From positions 1 through 64,000 of the forward strand of contig CALEKY010000046.1 in assembly GCA_937902995.1 (NCBI GenBank): a stretch of 64,000 bases of DNA, written 5' to 3'. This document shows positions 42,156-50,656 of the stretch, piece by piece (the stretch's first letter is position 1; the number at the start of each line of letters is the position of its first letter). The DNA is from an uncultured Sinobacteraceae bacterium (GTDB lineage: Bacteria > Pseudomonadota > Gammaproteobacteria > Steroidobacterales > Steroidobacteraceae). Both the position numbers and the translations under genes were made by a program. The notes beneath the pieces are model-generated. The model worked only from the letters and a program-made list of their open reading frames with translations. It did not search any database and was not told the origin of the DNA.

Positions 42156-43283
42156 TCACGTCAGATGTTCGGGTACGGGCAGATCCGTAGGCAGCTCGGG
42201 CGGCGAGGACCTGCGACCGGCACGGAAGGCCTTGATTTGCAGCACATGGCTCAACACCCGGGCCACTGCCTGATACAGCACGGCCGGGATCTGCTGGTTG
42301 ACCTGACTGGTGTTGTAGATCGCGCGCGCGAGCGGCGGCAGCGTCACGACCTCCACCTGATGTTCGACGGCGAGCTGTCGGATATAGAGCGCCATTTCGT
42401 CGACGCCCTTGGCGACGACGAACGGCGCCTCCGCACGTTTTTCGTCGTACTTGAGCGCCACGGCATAGTGCTCCGGGTTCACGATGACCACATCGGCCGT
42501 CGGCACGGTCTTGCGCAGCCCGTGACGCGCGATCTGCATCTGCAGCCGCCGGATGCGCTGGCGAACCTCCGGGCGACCTTCGTTCTGTTTGTGTTCTTCC
42601 TTCACCTCGCGCTTGGTCATCCGCTGATCGCGCAGGAACACCATCGATTGCACCGGCAAGTCGATGAGGGCGAAGACGACGAACACGGCGCAGAGCGCCA
42701 TGACGCCATCGAGCAGCAAGTTCGCGCCGCCGAGCAAGGCGTCCGGTAGCGCGAGCGACTGCAGTCGCAGAAACTCGCCGACGCTCGTCCGCGCCGTGTA
42801 GTAGAGCACCGCGAGCAGCGCAAACGCCTTCAGCGTGGTAGTCACGGTGTGCACGACGTGTTTCATCGAGAAGACGCGCTTGAAGTATTGCAGCGGGTTG
42901 ACGCGCTCCAGCTTGGGAGCGAGCGGCGATCCGCTCATGACCCAGCCGCCCGGATAGAGCGAGGCGGCGCCGACGATCACCGGCACCGCGAACAGCGGCA
43001 GCGTCATCTTCACGAGAAGCGTCAGCGCCGTCGCGAGCTGCGTCGACCACGAATTCTCGAAATCGCCCGGTGCGGAAAGCGCCGGCGCGAAGGCATGCGC
43101 AAAGAGCATGCGGAACTGTTCCAGATAACCCGGTGTGAGCAGCACGATGAGCTTCACGCACACGACGATGCCGACGGCCGTCGCCCAATCGCGAGAGCGC
43201 GCCACCTGGCCCTTCTCGCGGGCCTTGCGCAATTTCTGCGCTGACGGTTTTTCGCTCTTGTCGTCTTGCGACGGTTCGCTCAT
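42156..43283 (-). CDS. flhB: Flagellar export switch protein FlhB
   Basis: Export apparatus protein of 375 residues that changes substrate specificity from hook to filament after autocleavage. Four membrane helices follow a basic N-terminus (EKPSAQKLRKAREKGQVARSRD). The cleavage site, normally NPTH, reads NPEH here (Asn269-Pro270-Glu271-His272), at the same residue number as in E. coli. The Asn-Pro bond that is cut is kept; the threonine is not. Its start overlaps the fliR stop. Confidence 0.95.
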   Translation of the reverse strand: MSEPSQDDKSEKPSAQKLRKAREKGQVARSRDWATAVGIVVCVKLIVLLTPGYLEQFRMLFAHAFAPALSAPGDFENSWSTQLATALTLLVKMTLPLFAVPVIVGAASLYPGGWVMSGSPLAPKLERVNPLQYFKRVFSMKHVVHTVTTTLKAFALLAVLYYTARTSVGEFLRLQSLALPDALLGGANLLLDGVMALCAVFVVFALIDLPVQSMVFLRDQRMTKREVKEEHKQNEGRPEVRQRIRRLQMQIARHGLRKTVPTADVVIVNPEHYAVALKYDEKRAEAPFVVAKGVDEMALYIRQLAVEHQVEVVTLPPLARAIYNTSQVNQQIPAVLYQAVARVLSHVLQIKAFRAGRRSSPPELPTDLPVPEHLT

Positions 43284-44062
43284 GCAGCCCCCGCCTGTTG
43301 CATGCCTTGCTGCAGCAGCCCGAGCACTTGGTGAGTGAGCCGGACATAGTGCTCAGGCAACGTTCCCACCACGTAGCCGAGCATGAACAAGCCGAACATC
43401 GTGACGATCGCGAAACCGAGCGCGAACAGGTTCAGCGCCGGCGCCACGCGATTGAGGAATCCGAAACCGAGCTGCACGACCATCGCCGAGAAAATCACGG
43501 GTACGGCCAGCAACAAGGCGGCGGAGAACACCCACGCCACGTTGTAGGCGATGCTCTGCAACGTCGGTAACGGAACGCCACCGCCGACGGGCCAAGCTTG
43601 AAAGCTCGCCCCCATGATGCCGGCGAACACCACATGGCCGTCGATGGAGAAGAAGACGTAAATGCACAGTACGTAGAGCAGGGCAGAGACCACGTCCGAA
43701 GACGTGCCGCTCATCGGATCGTTCATCACGGCCATCGCCAGACCCATCTGCGAAGACAGCGTGAATCCCAGCGCCATGACGATGGCGATGGTGAGATAGA
43801 ACGCGAGGCCGATCCCGAAACCGATCAGCACCTGTTCGAGCGTCAGCGCCACGGTCTGCAGCGACAGCGGCTCGATGTCGATCGTTGGGGCAGCCACGGG
43901 CATGAGCACGATCGCCAGCACGAGCGACAAGAGGACGCGCACGCTGATCGGCACCATGTTCTCGCCCAGGATCGGCGCGGCGCTCAGCATCGCCATCACG
44001 CGGCAGAACGGCCACCACAGCATGGAGAGAAGCGATGGGAGTTGGCCGAGCACGAGTTCCAT
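43280..44062 (-). CDS. fliR: Flagellar export protein FliR
   Basis: Integral membrane export gate component of 260 residues, usual length, with about six hydrophobic segments. The conserved central region (GFGIGLAFYLTIAIVMALGF and SQMGLAMAVMNDPMSGTSSD) and the late GFLNRVAPALNLFALGFAI motif are clear. It overlaps flhB by 4 bases and follows fliQ by 15 bases in the leftward operon. Confidence 0.95.
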   Translation of the reverse strand: MELVLGQLPSLLSMLWWPFCRVMAMLSAAPILGENMVPISVRVLLSLVLAIVLMPVAAPTIDIEPLSLQTVALTLEQVLIGFGIGLAFYLTIAIVMALGFTLSSQMGLAMAVMNDPMSGTSSDVVSALLYVLCIYVFFSIDGHVVFAGIMGASFQAWPVGGGVPLPTLQSIAYNVAWVFSAALLLAVPVIFSAMVVQLGFGFLNRVAPALNLFALGFAIVTMFGLFMLGYVVGTLPEHYVRLTHQVLGLLQQGMQQAGAA

Positions 44063-44077
44063 GGCGAACGCCTCGAA

Positions 44078-44347
44078 TCAGCCGACGAGCAGCGGTGCCT
44101 GGCGAAAGACCTGGACGCAGAAATCCATCAACTTGCCGACGGCCCAATGTCCCGCCAGCGCGATTGCGAGCAGGGTCACCATGAGACGCGGCAGGAAGCT
44201 CAAGGTCTGCTCGTTGATTTGCGTCGCTGCCTGAAACAGACCGATCAGCAAACCGACGATCATGCCCGGCACGACGAGCACCGCCACGATGAACATGATC
44301 AGTCGCAGCGCCTGGCTGACGAGATCGACTGCAACGTCGGAAGTCAT
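44078..44347 (-). CDS. fliQ: Flagellar export protein FliQ
   Basis: Small export gate membrane protein of 89 residues with two membrane helices (about 15-38 and 52-73). The family signature GLLIGLFQAATQINEQTLSF lies between them. It sits between fliP and fliR, the standard order. Confidence 0.95.
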   Translation of the reverse strand: MTSDVAVDLVSQALRLIMFIVAVLVVPGMIVGLLIGLFQAATQINEQTLSFLPRLMVTLLAIALAGHWAVGKLMDFCVQVFRQAPLLVG

Positions 44348-44360
44348 TCCCGCAGCCTCG

Positions 44361-45143
44361 CTAATAGACTTGGATGCTCGTGACGAGCGTGTGTACGGTC
44401 AGCGTCCAGCCGTCGACGAGCACGAACAGCAACAGCTTGAACGGCAACGAGATGACCAGCGGCGAGAGCATCATCATGCCCATCGCCATCAGCACGGAGG
44501 ACACGACGAGATCGATCACCAGAAACGGAATGAAGAGCATGCAGCCGATCTGGAAGGCGGTCTTGAGCTCGCTCAATACGAAGGCCGCCAGCTTGACCAG
44601 AAAGGCATGATCCTCGGGATTTTCCACCTGACCTTCGCCCGCCAGCTGCGCAATCTGTTGCAGGGCACCCTTGTGGGTCTGCGCGAGCATGAAGCGCGAG
44701 ATCGGCTCTTCGGCGGCCTTCAGCGCCTGTTCGAAGGTGATCTGATCCTGATCGAAGGGCACGATGGCCTGCGTCCAAATGTGCTCGCCGATCGGCCGCA
44801 TCACGAGCAAAGTCAGAATCAGCGCAACGCCCGTGACGAGGCGATTCGGCAATCCCTGCTGGAGGCCGAGCGCTTGCCGCAGCAGCGCGAGAATGATCAC
44901 GAAACGGGTGAAGCTCGTCATCATGAGCACCATCACGGGCAGCAGCCCGAGCAGCGTCATGATGATGAGTACCTGCATCTTGACGGTGAACTCGGTCTTG
45001 TTCCCGTCTTCGGTCGCGCCGATGATCGCGATCGGATCGGCGACGGCCGTATCAGGCGCGAGCGCCAACAACGGCAGAGCGAACGCCGCGACCATCGCGA
45101 CGCCCGCCAGCATCCTGCAGCCGCGTCTCAGCAGATCGGTCAC
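44361..45143 (-). CDS. fliP: Flagellar export protein FliP
   Basis: Export gate core protein of 260 residues with a cleavable-type signal sequence (MLAGVAMVAAFALPLLALAPD region, about residues 11-32), as known for FliP. The conserved segments MTSFTRFVIILALLRQALG (about 80), QIGCMLFIPFLVIDLVVSSVLMAMGMMML (about 187) and SLPFKLLLFVLVDGW are present. No fliO gene is seen next to it, as in other lateral-type loci. It overlaps fliN by 4 bases. Confidence 0.95.
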   Translation of the reverse strand: MTDLLRRGCRMLAGVAMVAAFALPLLALAPDTAVADPIAIIGATEDGNKTEFTVKMQVLIIMTLLGLLPVMVLMMTSFTRFVIILALLRQALGLQQGLPNRLVTGVALILTLLVMRPIGEHIWTQAIVPFDQDQITFEQALKAAEEPISRFMLAQTHKGALQQIAQLAGEGQVENPEDHAFLVKLAAFVLSELKTAFQIGCMLFIPFLVIDLVVSSVLMAMGMMMLSPLVISLPFKLLLFVLVDGWTLTVHTLVTSIQVY

Positions 45144-45499
45144 TTCAACGATTCCAGATCCAGGTCGCTCAGCTCGACGACCTTCAGTCCGTAGTTCTCG
45201 CCGCTCACGACGACTTCCGCGCGCCCGATCGGCGTGCCGTTGACCTTGATGACGAGCGGCTGCCCGGCGAGCGTGTCGAGCTCGATCACGCTGTTCTGCT
45301 GGAGAGCTGCGAGATCCTGCAGGGAAATGCGCGCCGAACCCACTTCCAACGTCAACGTGACGGGAATCCTGCGCATCATCTGCGAGAAATCGCGCCGCGG
45401 ACGAACGTCGGATGCGGCGGTCGCTTCCTCCGCTTCGCCGAGCTGATCGGGGATGTCGTTGAGCAGATTGTCCTGCAGAGCAGAGTCAGCGGGATTCAT
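45140..45499 (-). CDS. fliN: Flagellar motor switch protein FliN
   Basis: C-ring protein of 119 residues. The C-terminal SpoA/FliN domain (about 45-115) contains RRIPVTLTLEVGSARISLQDL and the VIELDTLAGQPLVIKVNG and GRAEVVVSGENYGLKV strands. The N-terminus is acidic and flexible. It lies 3 bases after fliM and overlaps fliP. Confidence 0.94.
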   Translation of the reverse strand: MNPADSALQDNLLNDIPDQLGEAEEATAASDVRPRRDFSQMMRRIPVTLTLEVGSARISLQDLAALQQNSVIELDTLAGQPLVIKVNGTPIGRAEVVVSGENYGLKVVELSDLDLESLK

Positions 45500-45502
45500 G
45501 TA

Positions 45503-46375
45503 TTACTCCACATCTTGAAAGCAGGTGAGACACAGCTTGCCCTTGTGCTCGGCAATGCTGGCGGTGAAGAGGCGCACGTCGTCGACGAGCACGTCGGCGG
45601 AGGCGATGTTCACCGGAATGACGTCGCCGACCCGCAGATCGAGCAACGTGCCGAGCGAAATCGGTTTGTCGACCAAGCGAGCGGTCAGCGAAAGCTGCAA
45701 GCGCGCAGGCAGCGGCTGAGCGGCAGTACCGCCGACACCTTGCGCATTTCGTTCGCGCAGCGGTGTCAGGCCGCGCATCAGCCGTTCGAACCACGGTTCC
45801 TCGAGCCGGAACCAGAACGAGCCGTCGACGCCGTACGCACGTTCGTGAACTTTCACTCGCAGCGTCCACGCCGAATCGCGCAGCGGCACCGCAACCGGCG
45901 CGAACTCGGGCGATCGATGCGCGTCTTGATCGTCGTTCGGATGCAGTGCTTCGATGGCGCCGGCTGCGACTGCAACGAGTTGGCAGCCGAGTCGTGCCGC
46001 CAAGCGTTCCTCCGTCGCTGTTTCGTAGTCGCTCGACTCGCTCGAGGCCTTCATCTCCGCCGGCGATACGCCATACCGGTACGCCAACACGCAGAGCAGC
46101 ATCTTGCGATCGACTGCGAACGCCATTCGTCCCACATCGGAACGGAACGTCCACCAGCGGCGCGAGAGACTCGGCGGCGGGCTCTCAGCCGCGATCGCGC
46201 CGATCTCGAACTGCGCGCGATAGCGCCGATTGAACTGCACATGCAGGAGTTCGGAGAGATCCTTCTGCAAACGCTCCGTGTACTTGCCTAGCAGGTGCAC
46301 CGGGCGTCCCAGCGTGCACGGATCGATCACTTGATAGGAGCGCGCCGCCTTGCGTCGATTCGAGAGCTTCGCCAT
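45503..46375 (-). CDS. fliM: Divergent, short flagellar motor switch protein FliM (lateral type)
   Basis: C-ring protein of 290 residues from ATG 46375; canonical FliM is about 330. The C-terminal SpoA domain is clear (LSLTARLVDKPISLGTLLDLRVGDVIPVNIA). The middle domain is recognisable but lacks the GGxG motif. The N-terminus (MAKLSNRRKAARSYQVIDPCTL) has no EIDALL-type CheY-binding peptide, and the in-frame bases upstream to 46561 do not encode one either. Short FliM proteins of this sort occur in lateral and Flag-2 systems. It is the first gene of the leftward export/switch operon. Confidence 0.82.
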   Translation of the reverse strand: MAKLSNRRKAARSYQVIDPCTLGRPVHLLGKYTERLQKDLSELLHVQFNRRYRAQFEIGAIAAESPPPSLSRRWWTFRSDVGRMAFAVDRKMLLCVLAYRYGVSPAEMKASSESSDYETATEERLAARLGCQLVAVAAGAIEALHPNDDQDAHRSPEFAPVAVPLRDSAWTLRVKVHERAYGVDGSFWFRLEEPWFERLMRGLTPLRERNAQGVGGTAAQPLPARLQLSLTARLVDKPISLGTLLDLRVGDVIPVNIASADVLVDDVRLFTASIAEHKGKLCLTCFQDVE

Positions 46376-46851
46376 GTCCAGTGCTGCTATTGATTTCTGC
46401 CGCTCCTGTATCGGGGATCCGGATGAAATCTTTACGTCCGATCTGCGATATCCCGGAAATACGAGCGCACGGGCATCAGACATGTCCTGAAGCCGCACGT
46501 ACGATCGAGCGTGAACCTTTGACGCATTCGCGAAGACGGCTGCTCTGCGACGCTCGCGCAACCGATCGTGCGCCCGCGCGCAGACGAAGATTCAGAGAAT
46601 AAGTAAATCGAACAGCGGTTCGACGAACTCCCGCATAAGACATTCCTGTAACGATCGGGCAGTCGCGTACGAAGATGGATTGCTGCTCGGCAATTGATTT
46701 GCCGCAAATGCTGGACACTGCTCGCGAATCGGCACTTCGTCGCCTCAACTTTTCGCCGCCACAGACGATAGGGTCAGACACACGAATCCCGGATCGCCGA
46801 AGTAACAGACCGGGACAGCCGTGACCTTCGAGTGTCGAACGCGAGGACCAC
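46376..46851. other. Divergent intergenic region without lafK
   Basis: This 476-base gap between leftward fliM and rightward fliE contains no believable gene. In Vibrio, Aeromonas and E. coli lateral loci the sigma-54 activator gene lafK lies here. A sigma-28-like site at 46745-46771 faces fliE. I found no sigma-54 promoter with correct -24/-12 spacing (GGCAC near 46733 is followed by GC one base too early). Confidence 0.6.
46745..46771 (+). promoter_or_regulatory. Candidate sigma-28 promoter for fliE operon
   Basis: TCAA (46745-46748), a 15-base spacer and GACGATAG (46764-46771) match the sigma-28 pattern with one change in each box. The fliE start is 80 bases downstream. Basal-body genes are usually not sigma-28 targets, so this needs transcript data. 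Confidence 0.4.
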
Positions 46852-47199
46852 ATGGAGAAAGGAATGGGTGCATCGATCGCTGCCGTGCAAGCACGCATCG
46901 CACAGGATGCTCACCGCTTGGCATCGGCGCCGATCAAAGCGCGTGCAGATATCGACTCTGCTGCCGGCGACCCGTCGACAACGGGTATCGCTGGAGGTTT
47001 TCGCCAGATCATCGACTCAGTGAACGCGCAGGATCGCGCGGCAGCCGAGAAGATGGCTGCGGTCGACAGCGGAGAGAGCGACGATCTGGTGGGCGCGATC
47101 CTCGCCAGCCAGGAAGCCAGCCTCTCGTTCTCCATGCTCATGCAGGTGCGCAACAAAGTCGTCGGCGCCTTGGAAGACCTGATCAAGCTGCAACTCTAG
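46852..47199 (+). CDS. fliE: Flagellar hook-basal body protein FliE
   Basis: Junction protein between the MS ring and the rod, 115 residues. The C-terminal signature SLSFSMLMQVRNKVVGALEDLIKLQL is typical (FliE ends in a helix with RNK-x-V-x-A-Y-x-E-I-M-x-M). ATG 46852 is used; ATG 46864 has the better GGAGAAAGG ribosome binding site and may be the true start. First gene of the fliEFGHIJ operon. Confidence 0.92.
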   Translation: MEKGMGASIAAVQARIAQDAHRLASAPIKARADIDSAAGDPSTTGIAGGFRQIIDSVNAQDRAAAEKMAAVDSGESDDLVGAILASQEASLSFSMLMQVRNKVVGALEDLIKLQL

Positions 47200-47218
47200 T
47201 CGCACTGGAGTTACGCAC

Positions 47219-48901
47219 TTGAAAGCGATGATGCAATCACTGCTGGCGCGCCTGCGCCCAGCTGCTTCGGGCGACGCTGCGTCGCCGAATGCGGGCCATT
47301 TCCTGCGTAGCTTGCTGCCGATCGCGTTGGCAGCGATCGGTATCACTGCGCTCGTGCTGATGTTCATGTGGCGCGAACAGTCGTCGTACAAACCGCTGTT
47401 CGGCGCGCGCGAGAACGTGCCGGCAGCCGACATGATGGCGGCTCTCGACGAGGCGTCCATTCCGTACCGGATACATCCGGAGAGCGGGCAGGTGCTCGTT
47501 CCCGGAAACCGCATCGGCGAAGTGCGCATGCTGCTCGCTTCGAAGGGCGTGGTAGCGAAGCTTCCGGCCGGTCTCGAGCTCATGGATCGCAACGATCCGT
47601 TGGGCGTCAGCCAGTTCGTGCAGGACGTACGTTTCCGTCGCGGTCTCGAAGGCGAGCTCGCGCAGAGCATCATGACGCTCGATGCGGTGGAGTTCGCACG
47701 CGTTCACATCTCGCTCGCGCGCAGCTCTTCCTTCGTCGTCTCGAGCAACGAGAAGAGCTCCGCATCGGTCGTGGTCACCCTGAAACCCGGCCGGCAGCTC
47801 GAAGACGAACAGATCGCCGCGATCGTGAACATGGTGGCGAACAGTGCGCCCGGGCTCGATCCCACTCGCGTGAGCCTCGTCGACCAGGCAGGCCGGCTCT
47901 TGTCGGCGCGCGTCGATCTCAGCGAGGGTTACGAAGGCGTGCAGGCCAACGATGCCGCACGTCAGTTCGAAGAAGCCACTCGGCGCAACGTTCGCGATCT
48001 GTTGGCGCCCGTCGTCGGCGACGAGAATTTCCGCGTGAGCATCACGGCAGACGTCGACAGCGATCGTGTGAAAGAAACGCACGAACGATTCGGCGACACG
48101 CCGAAGATCACCAGCGAAGCGCTGCGCGAGGAACAGGATCGCGATCCGGTAGCGCTCGGCGTGCCGGGCTCGCTCAGCAATCGTCCGGTCGCCGGGGCTG
48201 CGAAGACGAATGCGGAAGATCTGACGAGCAGCGCGCAGCGCAATGCAGCGACCCGGCAGTACGCCTACGATCGCACGATCACCCAGATTCAGCGCAGCCG
48301 CAGCCGTCTGCGCAAGCTCCACGTTGCCGTCGTCTTGAACTCGCTGGCTCCGCCGGCCGGTGCGACGGCTTGGACTGAAGCACAGCTGGCGGATGTCGAA
48401 CGCGTGCTGCGCAGCGGGCTCGGTATCGACGAGACGCGCGGCGACACGCTCGTGGTGTCGACTTTGGCTTTCCCGACCGCCGCAGTCGTCACTCAACAAC
48501 CATGGTGGCAACAGCGCGAGTACATCGTCGATATCGGCTCGTGGCTGTTCTATCTCGTACTGGCTCTGTTGGCGTTCCTCTTCCTCGTACGCCCGCTCAT
48601 GAAGCTCGCTCAGCAGCGGCTCGCACCTGCGCCGGCCATCGATTCCGTCGAGGCCAGAGTGATCGATTCGGCAGCGGATGCGCCGGCGCTGCAGAGCGCC
48701 GCGCCTGCAGCGGCACTGCAGGGCAAGGAAGTACGCCGATCCATTCCCGTGAGTCCGCTTCTAGAAGACTACGACTTGCCGCCTCCGGGCTCCCCGGTCG
48801 ACGTCATGATCGATCATCTGAAAGTGCTGGCCGCGAAGGAGCCCGAGCGCGTCGCGGAAGTCGTCAAGCAATGGGTGCAGAAAAATGTCCGAACAGGCTA
48901 G
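47219..48901 (+). CDS. fliF: Flagellar MS-ring protein FliF
   Basis: MS-ring protein of 560 residues that nucleates the basal body. Two membrane helices (about 32-52 and 436-456) flank the periplasmic ring-building domains. Typical motifs include YKPLFGARENVPAADMMAALDEASIPYRI, SVVVTLKPGRQLEDEQIAAIVNMVANSAPGL and the cytoplasmic FliG-binding tail at the end. I use TTG 47219 because GGAG lies 8 bases upstream; ATG 47228 or 47231 are alternatives. It overlaps fliG by 17 bases. Confidence 0.94.
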   Translation: MKAMMQSLLARLRPAASGDAASPNAGHFLRSLLPIALAAIGITALVLMFMWREQSSYKPLFGARENVPAADMMAALDEASIPYRIHPESGQVLVPGNRIGEVRMLLASKGVVAKLPAGLELMDRNDPLGVSQFVQDVRFRRGLEGELAQSIMTLDAVEFARVHISLARSSSFVVSSNEKSSASVVVTLKPGRQLEDEQIAAIVNMVANSAPGLDPTRVSLVDQAGRLLSARVDLSEGYEGVQANDAARQFEEATRRNVRDLLAPVVGDENFRVSITADVDSDRVKETHERFGDTPKITSEALREEQDRDPVALGVPGSLSNRPVAGAAKTNAEDLTSSAQRNAATRQYAYDRTITQIQRSRSRLRKLHVAVVLNSLAPPAGATAWTEAQLADVERVLRSGLGIDETRGDTLVVSTLAFPTAAVVTQQPWWQQREYIVDIGSWLFYLVLALLAFLFLVRPLMKLAQQRLAPAPAIDSVEARVIDSAADAPALQSAAPAAALQGKEVRRSIPVSPLLEDYDLPPPGSPVDVMIDHLKVLAAKEPERVAEVVKQWVQKNVRTG

Positions 48902-49925
48902 CACGGCACTTGCGGTCAATCCCCCCGCGTCCTCTGTTGCCTCGTCGCCCATCGAGCGCGCCGCAATCGTGCTGCTGAGCATGGGCGAAGAGCCTGCTGC
49001 AGCAGTGCTTCGGTGCTTGTCGCGGGAAGAGTTGCTCGAGGTCACGCAAGTGATGTCGCGTATCAGCGGCATCAAAGTCGAAGACGTCAAACAATCGTTG
49101 CAGAGCTTCTTCGACGACTACCGCCAGCAGAGCGGCGTGCACGGCGCATCGCGCAACTTTCTCAAGCGCTCGCTCGATCTGGCGCTGGGCGGCGATATCG
49201 CCAACAGCGTACTCAACACGATCTACGGCGATGCCATCCGGCCGAAGATGGCGCGGCTGCAATGGGCGTCGCCGAAATGGCTGGCAGACCGCATCAAGCT
49301 CGAGCACGTTCGCATGCAGACCGTGTTCCTCGTCTTCCTGCCTCCGGATCTGGCGAGCGAGGTGATCGCGGCGCTGCCGGCGACCGATCGCGATGCGGTG
49401 CTCCTCAACATGGCGCGGCTCACCGAGATCGATCGGGACCTGCTCATCGAGCTCGACGAGCTCGTCGACCGGTATCTCGAAAGTCTCGGTCTGCAAAGTG
49501 CGAGCGTCGAAGGCGTCAAGCAAGTGGCCGAGATCCTGAATCGCGTGCCGGGCGATCGCGCGCAGATGGTCGAGAACCTGCGCGCGAAGGATGCCGCCGT
49601 CGTCGAAGAGATCGAGCGCCGCATGTACGACTTCTACCTTCTGTCGCGGCAGACCGAAGCGACGTTGCTGCAGATCATCGAAGCCGTGCCGCTCGAGCAG
49701 TGGGCGATTGCGCTCAAGGGCGCCGAGCCGCGCTTGCGCGAAGCCATCTTGCGCGTGATGCCGCGCCGTCAGGCGCAAACCTTCGAAGACATGATGCGTC
49801 GCGCCGGTCCCGTGCCGCGCAGTCGTATCGAACAGACCCGCCAAGAAATCATGGAACAAGTCAGAGCGCTCGTCGAAGCCGGCGAGATCGAAATCCAGCT
49901 GTTTCAGGAGGCGGTCGTCGAATGA
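48885..49925 (+). CDS. fliG: Flagellar motor switch protein FliG
   Basis: Rotor protein of 346 residues that interacts with MotA to generate torque. The N-terminal domain (IERAAIVLLSMGEEPAAAVLRCLSREEL), armadillo middle domain and C-terminal torque helix are recognisable. The EHPQ loop of canonical FliG reads EHVRMQ here, and the C-terminal segment is AGPVPRSRIEQTRQEIMEQVRALVEAGEIEI. These changes suggest coevolution with the lateral-type FliM and stator. It overlaps fliF and fliH. Confidence 0.94.
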   Translation: MSEQASTALAVNPPASSVASSPIERAAIVLLSMGEEPAAAVLRCLSREELLEVTQVMSRISGIKVEDVKQSLQSFFDDYRQQSGVHGASRNFLKRSLDLALGGDIANSVLNTIYGDAIRPKMARLQWASPKWLADRIKLEHVRMQTVFLVFLPPDLASEVIAALPATDRDAVLLNMARLTEIDRDLLIELDELVDRYLESLGLQSASVEGVKQVAEILNRVPGDRAQMVENLRAKDAAVVEEIERRMYDFYLLSRQTEATLLQIIEAVPLEQWAIALKGAEPRLREAILRVMPRRQAQTFEDMMRRAGPVPRSRIEQTRQEIMEQVRALVEAGEIEIQLFQEAVVE

Positions 49926-50656
49926 AGACCTGGCGACCTCACCGTTTCACGCCGCTCGCACAGCTGATGAGCAGCGAAGCATGGCGTGCAAGCCTGCCGT
50001 CGCACTTGTCGGCCCAGGCGCACGCATCGCTCGCAGACGCCTATCAACAGGCGGTCGATCGCGGCTATCGCGAAGGACACGAATTGGGTGTGCGCGAAGG
50101 CCGTACGGAAGGTATCGAGCAGGGACGCGCAGAGGGACGGCGAGAAGGCTACGAAGCAGGCCGCAAGGAGGTGCGCGAACGTTTCGACGCATTGGCGGCG
50201 CCGCTGAATGCCATGTTCGACGGCCTGCAACAGCTGCAAGCCGATTATCAGACGGCATTGCGGCGCGAGCTCGTCGAACTGCTCGCCAAGGTTGCGCGCC
50301 AAGTGATTCGCTGCGAACTCGCGCTGCAGCCGGCGCAGCTTCTCACGCTCGTCGACGAGACGCTCGCAACAATGCCGCGGACGACGGACGCCGAGATCGA
50401 GGTCTATCTCAACGAAGGCGATCTCGAGCGCATTCTAGAGGTCGATCATTCGCGCGCGGCACAGTGGAAATTGCTGGCGGATCCGCGGCTCGAGCCGGGC
50501 GAATGCCGTGTCAAAGCCGGTACGCACGAAGCTGATGCGGGCTGTCGTCAACGACTCGCCGCCTGTATGGAGCAGATTCGTGAGCAGCTCCTTCCGGGCG
50601 ATGGCGCGCATTCCAAGGCGTCCGCGCCTGCTGCCGTCATGGAGGATGCCGCGTGA
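49922..50656 (+). CDS. fliH: Flagellar export ATPase regulator FliH
   Basis: Stator-like regulator of the FliI ATPase, 244 residues from ATG 49922, which overlaps the fliG stop. Residues about 48-80 contain nine glycines at exact four-residue spacing (GYREGHELGVREG and onward), a long GxxxG helix characteristic of FliH. The C-terminal domain (LVELLAKVARQVIRCELALQP) matches the E2-like FliH/SctL domain. Its stop overlaps the GTG start of fliI. Confidence 0.93.
   Translation: MKTWRPHRFTPLAQLMSSEAWRASLPSHLSAQAHASLADAYQQAVDRGYREGHELGVREGRTEGIEQGRAEGRREGYEAGRKEVRERFDALAAPLNAMFDGLQQLQADYQTALRRELVELLAKVARQVIRCELALQPAQLLTLVDETLATMPRTTDAEIEVYLNEGDLERILEVDHSRAAQWKLLADPRLEPGECRVKAGTHEADAGCRQRLAACMEQIREQLLPGDGAHSKASAPAAVMEDAA

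Noticed and set aside
46730..46745. Possible sigma-54 promoter before fliE (GGCAC then CGC)
   Set aside because: The distance between the GG and GC elements is one base short of the required spacing.
46376..46851. Possible degenerate lafK or small gene between fliM and fliE
   Set aside because: No frame shows AAA+ or other family motifs, and available frames are short with shadow-like composition.
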